Part shown: positions 16,200 through 25,940 of the stretch, piece by piece
Layout: each line of letters opens with the position of its first letter
How positions within the stretch are numbered: position 1 is the stretch's first letter
Assembly: GCF_009600885.1 (NCBI RefSeq)
Contig: NZ_VCLA01000117.1
Location: 27,475 to 91,474 of the forward strand
DNA: 64,000 nucleotides
Reading direction: 5' to 3'
DNA from: Streptomyces jumonjinensis
Lineage (GTDB): Bacteria; Actinomycetota; Actinomycetes; Streptomycetales; Streptomycetaceae
Position numbers and translations under genes: made by a program
The notes under the pieces: generated by a model
Database searches by the model: none
What the model saw: only the letters and a program-made list of their open reading frames with translations
Told to the model about the DNA's origin: nothing

Positions 16200-16941
16200 G
16201 GAGCTGTGATGCACGCCCACGATGCCCAGTTCCTCCGCAGCTGCCCACGTCGGGGCATCAACTCCACAGCCGCCCCGTTGGCTCCAGACCGCGCCAGTCT
16301 CGGCCCCGGGCACCCACCCGGTCACTCCGGTCGGGGACACTCCGGCCGACCGGAGCGGACAGCCGGCCATCTTCCCCGACCCAGAGCCTGAGCAACCGGC
16401 CGCGACGAGGCGGCCTTGTCCGGGGCCCCACGCTGTAGACCGCTCAATCCGGACACCGGGCTGACCGGCCTGGAGGACGAACTTCTCCCCATCGCTCGCG
16501 AGGCGGTCACCCAGGCGGACAAGGTCACCCGCCAGATCGTCGCGGAGGCTATCCGAGGACAAGGCATCCTGCTGGCCAACGACCGGCTGACCGCCCTGGT
16601 CACCCAGCTCCGCACTGGGGACCGACCGGTGCCGGTCACCCCCGCCCGGGGCACCAGGACACCGAGCAACCGCCCTTGCTCGTACCGGAGGCCCCTGCGT
16701 GCACCACCCCGGTCACCCCGACCGAAGCCGACGCCTGGAGCACCACCTTCCACCGGCACACCGGCACGGTCACCTCCACCACGCCGAACGCGACCCGGAC
16801 GGGACCTGGGCCGTCCGCCGAACGGCCACCAGCCGGCCGTCGACCCTGCACCACCGGGCCCTCGCCCTCGACTACGCCGCCGAGATCCTGCGGGACTTGC
16901 GCCGAACCGGCCGACCCCACCATCGCCGTGTGCGGAGGTGA
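16200..16941 (+). pseudogene. Decayed coding remnant, possibly from a conjugative-element gene
   Basis: No single frame is intact in the region between the lanthipeptide cluster and the OLD gene, but protein-like segments appear in changing frames. The clearest is at about 16455-16612 (DELLPIAREAVTQADKVTRQ, continuing to NDRLTALVTQLR). It resembles the C-terminal helix-turn-helix-like end of DUF2637/Spd-type proteins from actinomycete conjugative elements. A second piece at about 16765-16935 ends ALDYAAEILRDLRRTGRP. The rest of 15881-17330 shows only repeats and no usable start or domain. I read it as the ruin of a transfer-module gene; the assignment rests on memory of the family. Confidence 0.35.
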
Positions 16942-16960
16942 CTGCCCGGCGCGAGGCCGA

Positions 16961-17024
16961 GCAAGCTATAGCGTCCGAAACTCCTCAGCAGCCACGGCTG
17001 CTGAGGAGTTTCGGACGCGCTTGC
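16961..17024. repeat. Long near-perfect palindrome (23-bp stem plus 6-bp outer stem)
   Basis: 16971-16993 and 16996-17018 are exact reverse complements around AC. Outside them GCAAGC (16961) pairs with GCTTGC (17019), leaving TATA unpaired on one side. The total is 29 paired bases. It stands alone in non-coding DNA 307 bp before the OLD gene. It could be a terminator, or a replication or transfer site left from a mobile element; no neighbouring gene decides between these. Confidence 0.7.
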
Positions 17025-17330
17025 CCGCCCCGGACGGGGCGGGAGGACCTCCCGGCCTCCTGGGGCGCTGGGAGGAAAGGCTGCGATTGGGGGCGGGACC
17101 GCAGCCAGAACGGATGGCAGCCCCTGCCCGGCCACGTGCGACGGCTCCAGGCCAGGGCTCATCAACTTCACCGTCTGTTGCTGACGCCAAGGACATGCGA
17201 CTTCCCTTCAGCCTGGTGAGGGCCAGAACCTGTTCGCTCCCGACACGTCGGCCGATCTCCGCTAAGCCCGGCGGCGATGTCACGTGGGCCTCTACGATGT
17301 TCGCTCGGCTTGACCATCCTCTGGAGCACC

Positions 17331-19526
17331 ATGCGTCTCGAACACATCATGATCGACAACTTCCGCGGACTGAGCCACGTAGACATGTCGTTCTCCCGAT
17401 TCGGCTGTCTCATCGGCGAGAACAACGCGGGGAAGTCCTCGGTGTTCCAGGCCCTCAACATGTTCCTTCGCTCAGGCTCCGCAGTCGACACGGACTTCTT
17501 GAGCCCGGCGCGGCCCATTCGCATCCGGCTCACCTTCACCGGCATCGGTGCGGCAGATCTGGAGCGTCTTGAGGAGAGTCACCGCTCACGCATCGAACCC
17601 GTGGTCGCGGACGGACGCCTGACCCTGGCGCGGACCTACGAGGGAGTCGGCAAGGGCACGATGTGGGTAGTCGGGAAGGTGCCGAGAGATCTGCGCTTCC
17701 GCAAGGAAGCCCTGGAGAAGGTACTCAGGCCCAAGATCTCCACCGAGGAGCTTGAGGAGAACGTTAAGTACACCTACCCGGAGATCTTTGCCAAACTATC
17801 CGGCAAGATCACCCGTACCGCCGTGAAACGGGAATGGGCCGAATGCGTCGCCAATCTCAGGGACGACGAGTACACCACGGGCGACGAAGCACTGATGACC
17901 GGCTTGGACAAGTCGGTGGCTCCCCTGCTGCCGGAGCCGATCTACATCCCGGCCGTGAAGGAACTCAACGACGACCTTAAGACCAGCTCGACAGCAACGT
18001 TCGGACGCCTACTGTCCATCCTGTTCGAGGATATCGAGCATCAGCTACCACAGCTGGAAGCATCCTTCGAACAGCTTCGCAGCCAGCTGAACGTCGTGTC
18101 ACAGGAGGATGGCGGCGAGTCGGACGGTCGGCTGCCGGAGGTGCGCGAGATTGAATCGCTGATCCAGCGCAACCTCCAGGAGTCTTTCCCCCGCGCAAGC
18201 GTTCGCCTGGAGATTCCCCCGCCACGCTTGCGTAGCCTGCTGGAGGGGGCGCAGATCACCGTCAACGACGGCATCAACGGCCCGTTCAAGACCAAGGGCG
18301 ACGGCCTGCGCCGGTCGGTGGCTTTCGCCATCCTGCGAGCTTACGTGGACATGAAGACCGCGAAGCCTACTAAGCCAGACAGTGCTCAACAGCCCTGTCT
18401 GCTGATGTTCGAGGAGCCTGAGGTGTTCCTGCATCCGCAGGCGCAGCGCCAGCTCTTCGATGCTTTGACCGTCTTCTCCGGCTACAACGACGTTCTGGTC
18501 AGCACACACTCATCGTCCTTCTGCGCGCCCGGAGCGACCGGCACCTTCGTGAAGGTCGTTAAGGACCACACGCTGGAGCCGCCCGCCAGCCGGACCTGCG
18601 TGATCGACCTGTCCGACATGGACGCCCGAGATCAGTTCGAGATCATCACGCACGAGAACAACGAGGCGGCTTTCTTCGCCACCTCCGTGCTCCTTGTGGA
18701 AGGTCCGAGTGACCGCACTCTCATCCCTCACATCGCGCGTAGCCTCAGCCCGCAGTGGGACTTTGACAAGCATGGTGCTGCGATCGCGAAGGTTGAAGGT
18801 AAAGGCAGCATCGAGCGGTACCGCAGCTTCTTCCAGCGCTTCGAGATGAGGGTCGCGGTCGTCGCGGACCTGGACGCGGTGCTCGACGGGTTCGACAAAC
18901 TAGGCGCGAGCGACGAATGTCGCCAGCTGCGTGACCGGGTGGTCTCGAAAGTCAACGAACTGGTGAAGGACGAGGACATCAAGGTATCCTCCAGCACTCT
19001 CAAGAGCCTCGGCAGGAGCGGTAGTGCACGCACTCTGTGGGAGCATGCGCAGCTCAAGGGCGAAGAGCACGCCCAAGGTCTGTGCGAGTTCGAGGAACTG
19101 GACGCAGCGGTGAAAGTGTTCTTCGCCCGCTCCGCTTCCGGCACCGCCCGGCGGATTCTCGAAGATGCCGAGGACCTGGAGCTGGAGAAGATGAAGCTGG
19201 ATCTGCTGAGGATGCTTCGCCACGAAGATATCTACGTCTGGGAGCGCGGGGCGATCGAGGCCTACTACCCCGAGCTCCAGGCCAACGAGTCGAACAACAA
19301 GAACGACCGGGCTCGCATGTTCTGTGAGCGCTACACCACCGCCGATGCCATCCGTGGGCTACCGGTGTTCAAGGGTTCGGCTGCATGCGAGTTCGACCTC
19401 ATCTTCGAGGCCTTCTTTGGAACATCACCACTGCAGCCAGGAACAGTTGAGATCCCTCAGCAGGCCACGGCAGACAACAGCGGACCTGTGGCCCCTATCT
19501 CGCCCGCGGTCCAGGGGCCGCGCTAG
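17331..19526 (+). CDS. Class 1 OLD-family ATPase/TOPRIM nuclease
   Basis: A 731-aa OLD (overcoming lysogenization defect) protein. The N-terminal ABC-type ATPase is split by a coiled-coil arm: Walker A GENNAGKSS (residues about 29-37), the signature-like TKGDGLRRS, Walker B LLMFEEPEVFLHP and switch His in VSTHSSSF. The C-terminal TOPRIM nuclease shows LLVEGPSDR (Glu, about 454-462) and VVADLDAV (DxD, about 510-517). Without an adjacent UvrD helicase gene it is class 1, not a Gabija GajA. Such proteins cleave DNA and often restrict phages. Codon use is visibly less GC-rich than the core genes (many GTT, CTT, AAG), consistent with recent transfer. ATG chosen before the conserved MRLEHIMIDNFRG. 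Confidence 0.88.
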   Translation: MRLEHIMIDNFRGLSHVDMSFSRFGCLIGENNAGKSSVFQALNMFLRSGSAVDTDFLSPARPIRIRLTFTGIGAADLERLEESHRSRIEPVVADGRLTLARTYEGVGKGTMWVVGKVPRDLRFRKEALEKVLRPKISTEELEENVKYTYPEIFAKLSGKITRTAVKREWAECVANLRDDEYTTGDEALMTGLDKSVAPLLPEPIYIPAVKELNDDLKTSSTATFGRLLSILFEDIEHQLPQLEASFEQLRSQLNVVSQEDGGESDGRLPEVREIESLIQRNLQESFPRASVRLEIPPPRLRSLLEGAQITVNDGINGPFKTKGDGLRRSVAFAILRAYVDMKTAKPTKPDSAQQPCLLMFEEPEVFLHPQAQRQLFDALTVFSGYNDVLVSTHSSSFCAPGATGTFVKVVKDHTLEPPASRTCVIDLSDMDARDQFEIITHENNEAAFFATSVLLVEGPSDRTLIPHIARSLSPQWDFDKHGAAIAKVEGKGSIERYRSFFQRFEMRVAVVADLDAVLDGFDKLGASDECRQLRDRVVSKVNELVKDEDIKVSSSTLKSLGRSGSARTLWEHAQLKGEEHAQGLCEFEELDAAVKVFFARSASGTARRILEDAEDLELEKMKLDLLRMLRHEDIYVWERGAIEAYYPELQANESNNKNDRARMFCERYTTADAIRGLPVFKGSAACEFDLIFEAFFGTSPLQPGTVEIPQQATADNSGPVAPISPAVQGPR

Positions 19527-19690
19527 AACGGGTGTGAGCTGCAGGCATCGTGGCTGACATCAAGAGGTTTGTGCGCTGCTTCCGCCCACGGGCTCTCGTA
19601 GACGGTACAGGCGGTTCGGGTGGCGGAGGTCGTGTCCCGCTTCAGAAGTAGCCGCCTCTGTGCATGGTGGCAGGTGCCTGGAGTCACGAT

Positions 19691-19726
19691 GGCGAGGGCC
19701 GTCCGGGTTTCCGGACGGCCCTCGCC
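19691..19726 (+). terminator. Strong hairpin terminator downstream of the OLD gene
   Basis: GGCGAGGGCCGTCCGG and CCGGACGGCCCTCGCC form a perfect 16-bp stem around GTTT. TCAC and GTGA just outside can add four more pairs. It lies 165 bp after the OLD stop and may also serve the opposite strand. Confidence 0.75.
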
Positions 19727-19740
19727 GTGATCAGTGTTGT

Positions 19741-19773
19741 TGCCGCTTGCCGCTTGCCGCTTGCCGCTTGCCG
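19741..19773. repeat. 7-bp tandem repeat (TGCCGCT)
   Basis: Four perfect TGCCGCT units are followed by a partial TGCCGG. A heptamer repeat of this kind is slippage-prone; it lies in non-coding DNA between the OLD terminator and the decayed gene. Confidence 0.8.
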
Positions 19774-19876
19774 GCTGAGGGCGACGGGGCAGGCGATAAA
19801 CAGAGCGCAGGGGCAAGACGGACGAGGGGGTGCGGCCCAGGTGGCGTGGGAGACATCGAGTTCGGGCAGATGTCCC

Positions 19877-20789
19877 CTATTCGAGCTGGTTCAGCTCAGC
19901 CCGGAGACGTTCGGCCTCGGCTTCGGTTCTTCGCAGCTTTCTCTCCAAAGTGGACCGCGAGGGCGTAGGCGTGGTGCTTATGGTCTTCTCGGTCTTCCGC
20001 TGCTTGGGAACAAGTCAACCGATGCGCCCGTAGGCCAAGATCATTCGTACTTGAGGGCAGGAGTAGCACAGCTGCTCAGGCTCCGGCGAAGGCCAGCCGT
20101 CTGCAAGCATCCGTCGGGTGTGCTCCCGATCCCGCTCGGTCTGCAGTTCCGGGTTCGTTCGCCAGGCTTTCTCGACCTCGGCGGATATCTGCTGGACTCT
20201 TCGCGGAGTTGGCTGGTGAGGCTCTGAGGCAGGCGTCCAGCCGAGACTTGGGGCAATGGTTTCCTCCACGTGACCGCAAGACAGCGTTGTCTCCCAGAAG
20301 GTAGAAGTGTGCGGTTCGTCGTGGCGGATCACCGACCACGTCTTGGGGTCGATGTCATCCGGCGGTTCGACAGGGTCAGCGGGAAACGTCACCTCCCTCC
20401 GCTCGCCCCACTCGGCGATCACTCGATACGGCACCGGCGGGGAATCGTCGTGCCTGCAGATCATCTGCCCAAGAGGCAGTACTGAGCTGTGAACGTGCTC
20501 CTTCCATTGCAGCTCATGTGGTTGGGGTGCCGCCTTCGCGCGTGAGTACCTTGGTGATGCAGCCGCAGTCGAGCTGAACGCGCCACCGGAATGCCCGCGT
20601 CAGATCCGGAATCAGGAAGTCCCAGAGCACCCCCGGGATGTACCCGCGCATTTTGGTGACCTCTGCTTCGCACTCCCGCAGCACCTCCTGGCATGGTCTG
20701 GCTTTGCCGGGAAGCCGTCGCGACGTGGGGGTACCCGGCGGCCTGTCCTCCAGGAGGAGCCGGCGGCTGTCGGCCGAAAGGGCACTCAT
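19877..20789 (-). pseudogene. Decayed Cys-rich actinomycete protein, broken in two places
   Basis: Three pieces on the minus strand look like one protein. 20514-20789 (start GGGGAGACGCC-ATG) ends LDCGCITKVLTREGG and a stop. 20015-20464 continues with CRHDDSPPVPYRVIAEW, LSCGHVEE and CYSCPQVRMILAYGRIG, then TGA. In the same frame beyond that TGA, 19877-20014 reads LVPKQRKTEK and a charged coiled-coil end (TLERKLRRTEAEAERLRAEL). In relatives I recall, a Trp follows GRIG, so TGG to TGA is the likely second lesion; an indel near 20500 is the first. The recurring CG[CH]/CxxC motifs suggest zinc binding. Function unknown. Confidence 0.55.
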
Positions 20790-20940
20790 GGCGTCTCCCC
20801 GTTCGTTGCCCAGTGGCTGCTGTTCATCGGGCGCAAGCGGACTGTGAGCGGCCGGTGGGAGCGCTACAGACCTGGTTCCAGCACCAGGGGAATGCCATGC
20901 CGATTCACTCGTGTGGGTGGCCGTCTACGAGGGGGCACCC

Positions 20941-20991
20941 CAGGGACTTTTCAGGGACTCTCACGCCCGCCTCAGGCCCGATCCAGGGACC
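20941..20991. promoter_or_regulatory. Right arm-type integrase sites: CAGGGACT pair plus a third copy
   Basis: CAGGGACT occurs at 20941 and 20952, the same 11-bp spacing and orientation as at the left end, with a variant CAGGGACC at 20984. They lie 79-130 bp inside attR. The matching layout at both ends supports integrase arm binding. Confidence 0.5.
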
Positions 20992-21012
20992 TTCCGCCGT
21001 GCAAGCTGGCAA

Positions 21013-21055
21013 GGCCCTGACAACGCCGAAAGATGAAAACGCGCTGGTCAGGGCC
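21013..21055 (-). terminator. Element-borne copy of the sdaA terminator
   Basis: GGCCCTGAC and GTCAGGGCC pair perfectly around a loop, 18 bp beyond the sdaA stop. The spacing and flanking bases resemble the hairpin beside attL. After integration this copy, supplied by the element, ends sdaA transcription. Confidence 0.65.
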
Positions 21056-21069
21056 CACCCGTCGCGACT

Positions 21070-21130
21070 GGCTCAGCACTCGATGATGTTCACCGCGAGC
21101 CCGCCCCGCGCCGTCTCCTTGTACTTCACC
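21070..21130. repeat. attR: direct repeat within the sdaA 3' end
   Basis: This 61-bp segment matches attL at 60 of 61 positions. It encodes the C-terminal residues and stop of sdaA, so integration rebuilds the gene with an element-derived 3' end. Crossing over may occur anywhere in the shared segment. Confidence 0.9.
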
Positions 21131-22440
21131 GACATATCCGCGCCGGTCTCCTTCATCGTCTTGATGACCTTGTCGAGGGACACCTTGTGGCTGCCGTCGC
21201 CGCGCATCGCCATCCGGGCCGCCGTCACGGCCTTGACCGCCGCCATGCCGTTCCGCTCGATGCAGGGGATCTGGACGAGGCCGCCGACCGGGTCGCAGGT
21301 CAGGCCGAGGTTGTGCTCCATCCCGATCTCCGCCGCGTTCTCCACCTGCTCGGGGGTGCCGCCCAGGACCTCGGCGAGGGCGCCCGCCGCCATCGAGCAG
21401 GCGGAGCCCACCTCGCCCTGGCAGCCGACCTCGGCGCCCGAGATCGAGGCGTTCTCCTTGAAGAGCATGCCGATCGCGCCCGCCGCCAGCAGGAAGCGGA
21501 CCACGCCCTCGTCGTCGGCGCCGGGCACGAAGTTCATGTAGTAGTGCAGCACCGCCGGGATGATGCCCGCCGCGCCGTTGGTGGGGGCGGTCACCACTCG
21601 GCCGCCCGCCGCGTTCTCCTCGTTCACGGCCATCGCGTACAGCGTGATCCACTCCATCGAGCGGGCCAGCGCATCGCCCTCGGCCCGCAGCTGGCGGGCG
21701 GAGTTGGCGGCGCGGCGGCGGACCTTGAGGCCGCCGGGCAGGATGCCCTCACGGGACATGCCGCGCGCGACACAGGTCTGCATCACCCGCCAGATGTCCA
21801 GCAGACCGGAGCGGATCTCGTCCTCGGTGCGCCAGGCCTTCTCGTTCTCCAGCATCAGCGCGGAGATCGAGAGCCCGGTCTCGCCGGCCAGCCGCAGCAG
21901 CTCGTCGCCGGTGCGGAAGGGGTACTTCAGCACGGTGTCGTCGAGCTTGATCCGGTCCTCGCCGACCGCGTCGTCGTCCACCACGAAGCCGCCGCCGACC
22001 GAGTAGTACGTCTTCTCCAGCAGCGGCGTGCCCTCGGCGTCGTACGCGAAGACGGTCATGCCGTTGGCGTGGTACGGGAGGGTCTTGCGGCGGTGCAGGA
22101 CCAGATCCGCGTCGAAGTCGAAGGGGATCTCGTGCATCCCGAGCAGACTGATCCGCCCGGACTCCTTGATCCGCTCGACCTGCTCGTCCGCCGTCTCCAC
22201 GTCGACCGTGCGCGGGGAGCTGCCCTCAAGGCCCAGCAGCACCGCCTTGGGCGTGCCATGGCCGTGCCCGGTCGCGCCGAGCGAGCCGTACAGCTCGGCC
22301 CGGACGGAGGCGGTGTGGGCGAGGAGCCCCTCGTTCTTCAGCCGACGGGAGAACATACGGGCCGCGCGCATCGGGCCGACCGTGTGCGAGCTGGAAGGAC
22401 CGATGCCGATCGAGAACAGGTCGAAGACCGAGATGGCCAC
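21073..22440 (-). CDS. sdaA: L-serine ammonia-lyase, iron-sulfur type
   Basis: A 455-aa single-chain (type 2) enzyme converting L-serine to pyruvate and ammonia in the cytoplasm. The N-terminus [19 protein letters not shown] holds the conserved substrate-binding SSSHT. Predicted [4Fe-4S] ligands are Cys340 (GCQGE), Cys382 (TCDPVGG) and Cys393 (IPCIERN), plus the C-terminal Cys455. These are each three residues lower than the ligands I recall for the Legionella enzyme, where the C-terminal Cys folds into the active site ('tail in mouth'). The start is GTG. The 3' end is the integration target of the 17-kb element and is rebuilt intact. It follows glyA but behind a terminator. Confidence 0.95.
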   Translation of the reverse strand: MAISVFDLFSIGIGPSSSHTVGPMRAARMFSRRLKNEGLLAHTASVRAELYGSLGATGHGHGTPKAVLLGLEGSSPRTVDVETADEQVERIKESGRISLLGMHEIPFDFDADLVLHRRKTLPYHANGMTVFAYDAEGTPLLEKTYYSVGGGFVVDDDAVGEDRIKLDDTVLKYPFRTGDELLRLAGETGLSISALMLENEKAWRTEDEIRSGLLDIWRVMQTCVARGMSREGILPGGLKVRRRAANSARQLRAEGDALARSMEWITLYAMAVNEENAAGGRVVTAPTNGAAGIIPAVLHYYMNFVPGADDEGVVRFLLAAGAIGMLFKENASISGAEVGCQGEVGSACSMAAGALAEVLGGTPEQVENAAEIGMEHNLGLTCDPVGGLVQIPCIERNGMAAVKAVTAARMAMRGDGSHKVSLDKVIKTMKETGADMSVKYKETARGGLAVNIIEC

Positions 22441-22553
22441 GGGAGTACTCCTAGGAGGTGGTAGACGCCGTTGTCTGCCAAGGACTCAGTGGCGCGAAGC
22501 GCGTCGATTGAGGGTGGTGCTGGGAGACGAGCGGGCTGTGCGGTGGTACGGGC

Positions 22554-22591
22554 GGGGGCATCGCGCCCACTCCAGTGTGCGCGATGCCCCC
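22554..22591 (-). terminator. Terminator hairpin between glyA and sdaA
   Basis: GGGGGCATCGCGC and GCGCGATGCCCCC form a perfect 13-bp stem with a 12-nt loop, 41 bp downstream of the glyA stop. It implies that sdaA has its own promoter or depends on read-through. Confidence 0.75.
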
Positions 22592-22632
22592 CGAAGTTTC
22601 GTACAGGTGTACGTCTTCGCTTCAGACGGGCT

Positions 22633-23892
<1,260 letters not shown>

Positions 23893-23939
23893 CTCGGGTC
23901 CCTGTCGTGGTCGGTCGTGGGCGGGTGCCGGGGGCGGGG

Positions 23940-24317
23940 TCAGTTGGCGGAGAACTCGGCGTACTCGTCCGCGGAGAGCAGGTCCCCGGGCTCCTCGCCG
24001 ATGCGTACCTTGAACAGCCAGCCGCCCTCGAAGGGGGCGGAGTTCACCAGCGACGGATCGTCCACGACGTTCTGGTTGATCTCGGTGACCTCGCCGGTCA
24101 CGGGGGAGTACAGATCGCTGACGGACTTGGTCGACTCCAGCTCACCGCAGGTCTCGCCCGCGGTCACGGTGTCGCCCACCTCGGGAAGCTGGGCGAAGAC
24201 GACATCACCGAGCGCGTTGGCCGCGAATTCCGTGATGCCGACCGTCGAGACGCCGTCCTCGGCGGTCGACAGCCACTCGTGCTCCTTGCTGTAGCGCAGC
24301 TGCTGCGGGTTGCTCAT
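23940..24317 (-). CDS. gcvH: Glycine cleavage system H protein
   Basis: A 125-aa lipoyl carrier. The lipoylation site is Lys64 in [11 protein letters not shown], within the standard fold. It shuttles the aminomethyl group between the P, T and L proteins. It lies 243 bp downstream of gcvT with a small stable hairpin between. The gene for the P protein (gcvP) is not in this window. Confidence 0.96.
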   Translation of the reverse strand: MSNPQQLRYSKEHEWLSTAEDGVSTVGITEFAANALGDVVFAQLPEVGDTVTAGETCGELESTKSVSDLYSPVTGEVTEINQNVVDDPSLVNSAPFEGGWLFKVRIGEEPGDLLSADEYAEFSAN

Positions 24318-24403
24318 GGCCTGAATTCTCCTGTACGCGGGAAGGGCGAATGGACGGGCGGGGGGTGGTACGGGGTGCCGCTGGTCACTTCCGGCGCCGA
24401 AAC

Positions 24404-24417
24404 GCCCCTTCCGGGGC
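24404..24417 (-). terminator. Short hairpin between gcvT and gcvH
   Basis: In the gcv transcript GCCCC-GGAA-GGGGC forms a 5-bp stem closed by a GNRA tetraloop and followed by GTTTCGG. It may be a partial terminator or processing site. The flanking 243-bp gap also holds two copies of GGTGCCGGTACGGTGCG. Confidence 0.45.
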
Positions 24418-24560
24418 TTTTGGCGCGTGGGTTCCGGGGCGGTGAGCGCGTGGGTTCCGTGGGGTGCGCGGGCCGGGCGGGGCGTGGTGCGCGTGTGTCG
24501 GTGCCGGTACGGTGCGTGCGCCGGTGCCGGTACGGTGCGTCGTCGCGGTCCGGCGGACCG

Positions 24561-25676
24561 TTACTTCCGGCGCTTGTAGAAGGGCAGCGCGACGACGTCG
24601 TACGGCTCCTGCGCGCCACGGATGTCGACGCCGACGCCCTCGGTGCCCGGTGCGGAGTGCGCCGCGTCCACATAGGCGATGGCCAGGGGCTTTCCCAGGG
24701 TGGGGGACGGCGCGCCGGAGGTGACCTCGCCGATGACCTCACCGCCCGCCACCACCGGGTATCCGGCCCTCGGCACCCGGCGGCCCTGGGCGATCAGGCC
24801 CACCAGCTTCCGCGGCGGGCGGCTCTCGGCGCGCTCGGCGGCGGCGGCCAGGGCCTCGCGCCCGACGAAGTCGCCGGCCTTGTCGAACTTCACGACCCGG
24901 CCGAGACCGGCGTCGAAGGGGGTCAGCGCGGTGGTCAGCTCATGCCCGTACAGCGGCATGCCCGCCTCCAGGCGGAGCGTGTCACGGCAGGAGAGGCCGC
25001 AGGGGACCAGACCGGCGTCCCGGCCCGCCTCGGTGAGCGCCTGCCACAGCGCCTCCGCGTGCTCCGGGGCGACGAACAGCTCGAAGCCGTCCTCGCCGGT
25101 GTAGCCGGTGCGGGCGATCAGGGCGGGCACGCCGGCGACCGTGCCGGGGAGACCGGCGTAGTACTTCAGGCCGTCCAGGTCGGCGTCGGTGACGGACTTC
25201 AGGATGCCGGGGGACTCGGGCCCCTGGACGGCGATCAGGGCGTAGGCGTCCCGGTCGTCCCGTACCTCGGCGTCGAAGCCGGCCGATCGCTCGGTGATGG
25301 CGTCCAGCACGATCTGGGCGTTTCCGGCGTTGGCGACGACCATGTACTCGGTCTCGCCGAGCCGGTAGACGATCAGATCGTCCAGGATGCCGCCGTCCTC
25401 GCGGCAGATCATGGTGTAGCGGGCGCGGCCCGTGCCGACGGAGCCGATATTGCCGACCAGGGCGTAGTCGAGCAGAGCGGCGGCCCCGGGGCCGGTGACG
25501 GTGATCTCGCCCATGTGGGAGAGGTCGAAGAGCCCGGCACGGGTGCGGACGGCGTGGTGCTCGTCGCGCTCACTGCCGTACCGCAGCGGCATGTCCCAGC
25601 CCGCGAAGTCGGTCATGGTCGCGCCCAGCGAGCGATGCAGTGCGTCGAGGGCGGTACGGCGGGGTGCGTTGCTCAT
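24561..25676 (-). CDS. gcvT: Glycine cleavage system T protein (aminomethyltransferase)
   Basis: A 371-aa tetrahydrofolate-dependent aminomethyltransferase that releases ammonia and forms 5,10-methylene-THF. It shows the N-terminal LHRSLGATMTDFAGWDMPL, the folate-binding Asp region VTGPGAAALLDYAL, and the C-terminal domain with GEVTSGAPSPTLGK. Normal length. It is first in the gcvT-gcvH-glyA series, directly behind a glycine riboswitch leader, so expression should rise with glycine. Confidence 0.96.
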   Translation of the reverse strand: MSNAPRRTALDALHRSLGATMTDFAGWDMPLRYGSERDEHHAVRTRAGLFDLSHMGEITVTGPGAAALLDYALVGNIGSVGTGRARYTMICREDGGILDDLIVYRLGETEYMVVANAGNAQIVLDAITERSAGFDAEVRDDRDAYALIAVQGPESPGILKSVTDADLDGLKYYAGLPGTVAGVPALIARTGYTGEDGFELFVAPEHAEALWQALTEAGRDAGLVPCGLSCRDTLRLEAGMPLYGHELTTALTPFDAGLGRVVKFDKAGDFVGREALAAAAERAESRPPRKLVGLIAQGRRVPRAGYPVVAGGEVIGEVTSGAPSPTLGKPLAIAYVDAAHSAPGTEGVGVDIRGAQEPYDVVALPFYKRRK

Positions 25677-25720
25677 GGATTACGGCTCCCAGGGTCCCAG
25701 GGCATGCTGGCGAGGACAAT

Positions 25721-25940
25721 CCTCCCCATCTGTCATCGGAACCTGAGAGGTTCATCGCGACCGTGTGTACGGATGACCGTAGGGACGGGCTGGTCGCGAC
25801 TTGCACCTTGGGTGGAGCCGCCCGGCGGCGGCCCGCTTTTCAGATCTGCCTCATCGCACGCGGTACGGGGCCTGAGAGATTCAAGGGAGGAACTTGCTCC
25901 TTCGGCGCCCGGCACAGGGGTGCCCGGGACTCTCCCGCGT
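25721..25940 (-). ncRNA. Tandem glycine riboswitch controlling gcvT
   Basis: The leader on the minus strand shows both aptamers. The first has GCGGGAGAGTCCC, GCGCCGAAGGAGCAA, then AATCTCTCAGGC. The second has TCTGAAAAGC, CACCCAAGGTGCAAG, then AACCTCTCAGGTT and GACAGATGGGGAG. These are the conserved cores of the gcvT riboswitch, joined by a short linker. It ends about 45 nt before the gcvT start. Glycine binding normally turns the cleavage genes on. Confidence 0.9.

Noticed and set aside
17331..19526. Gabija defence system (GajA)
   Set aside because: The OLD protein is similar in layout, but no UvrD-like helicase gene (GajB) lies on either side.
19523..19816. 97-aa frame on the minus strand after the OLD gene
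   Set aside because: It runs through a perfect terminator hairpin and a heptamer repeat, and has no ribosome binding site.
20940..21070. tRNA gene at the right end as integration target
   Set aside because: No cloverleaf can be drawn; the repeats instead encode the SdaA C-terminus.
25721..25940. Coding frames over the gcvT leader
   Set aside because: The region has the conserved cores of two glycine aptamers, which explains it better than any short frame.
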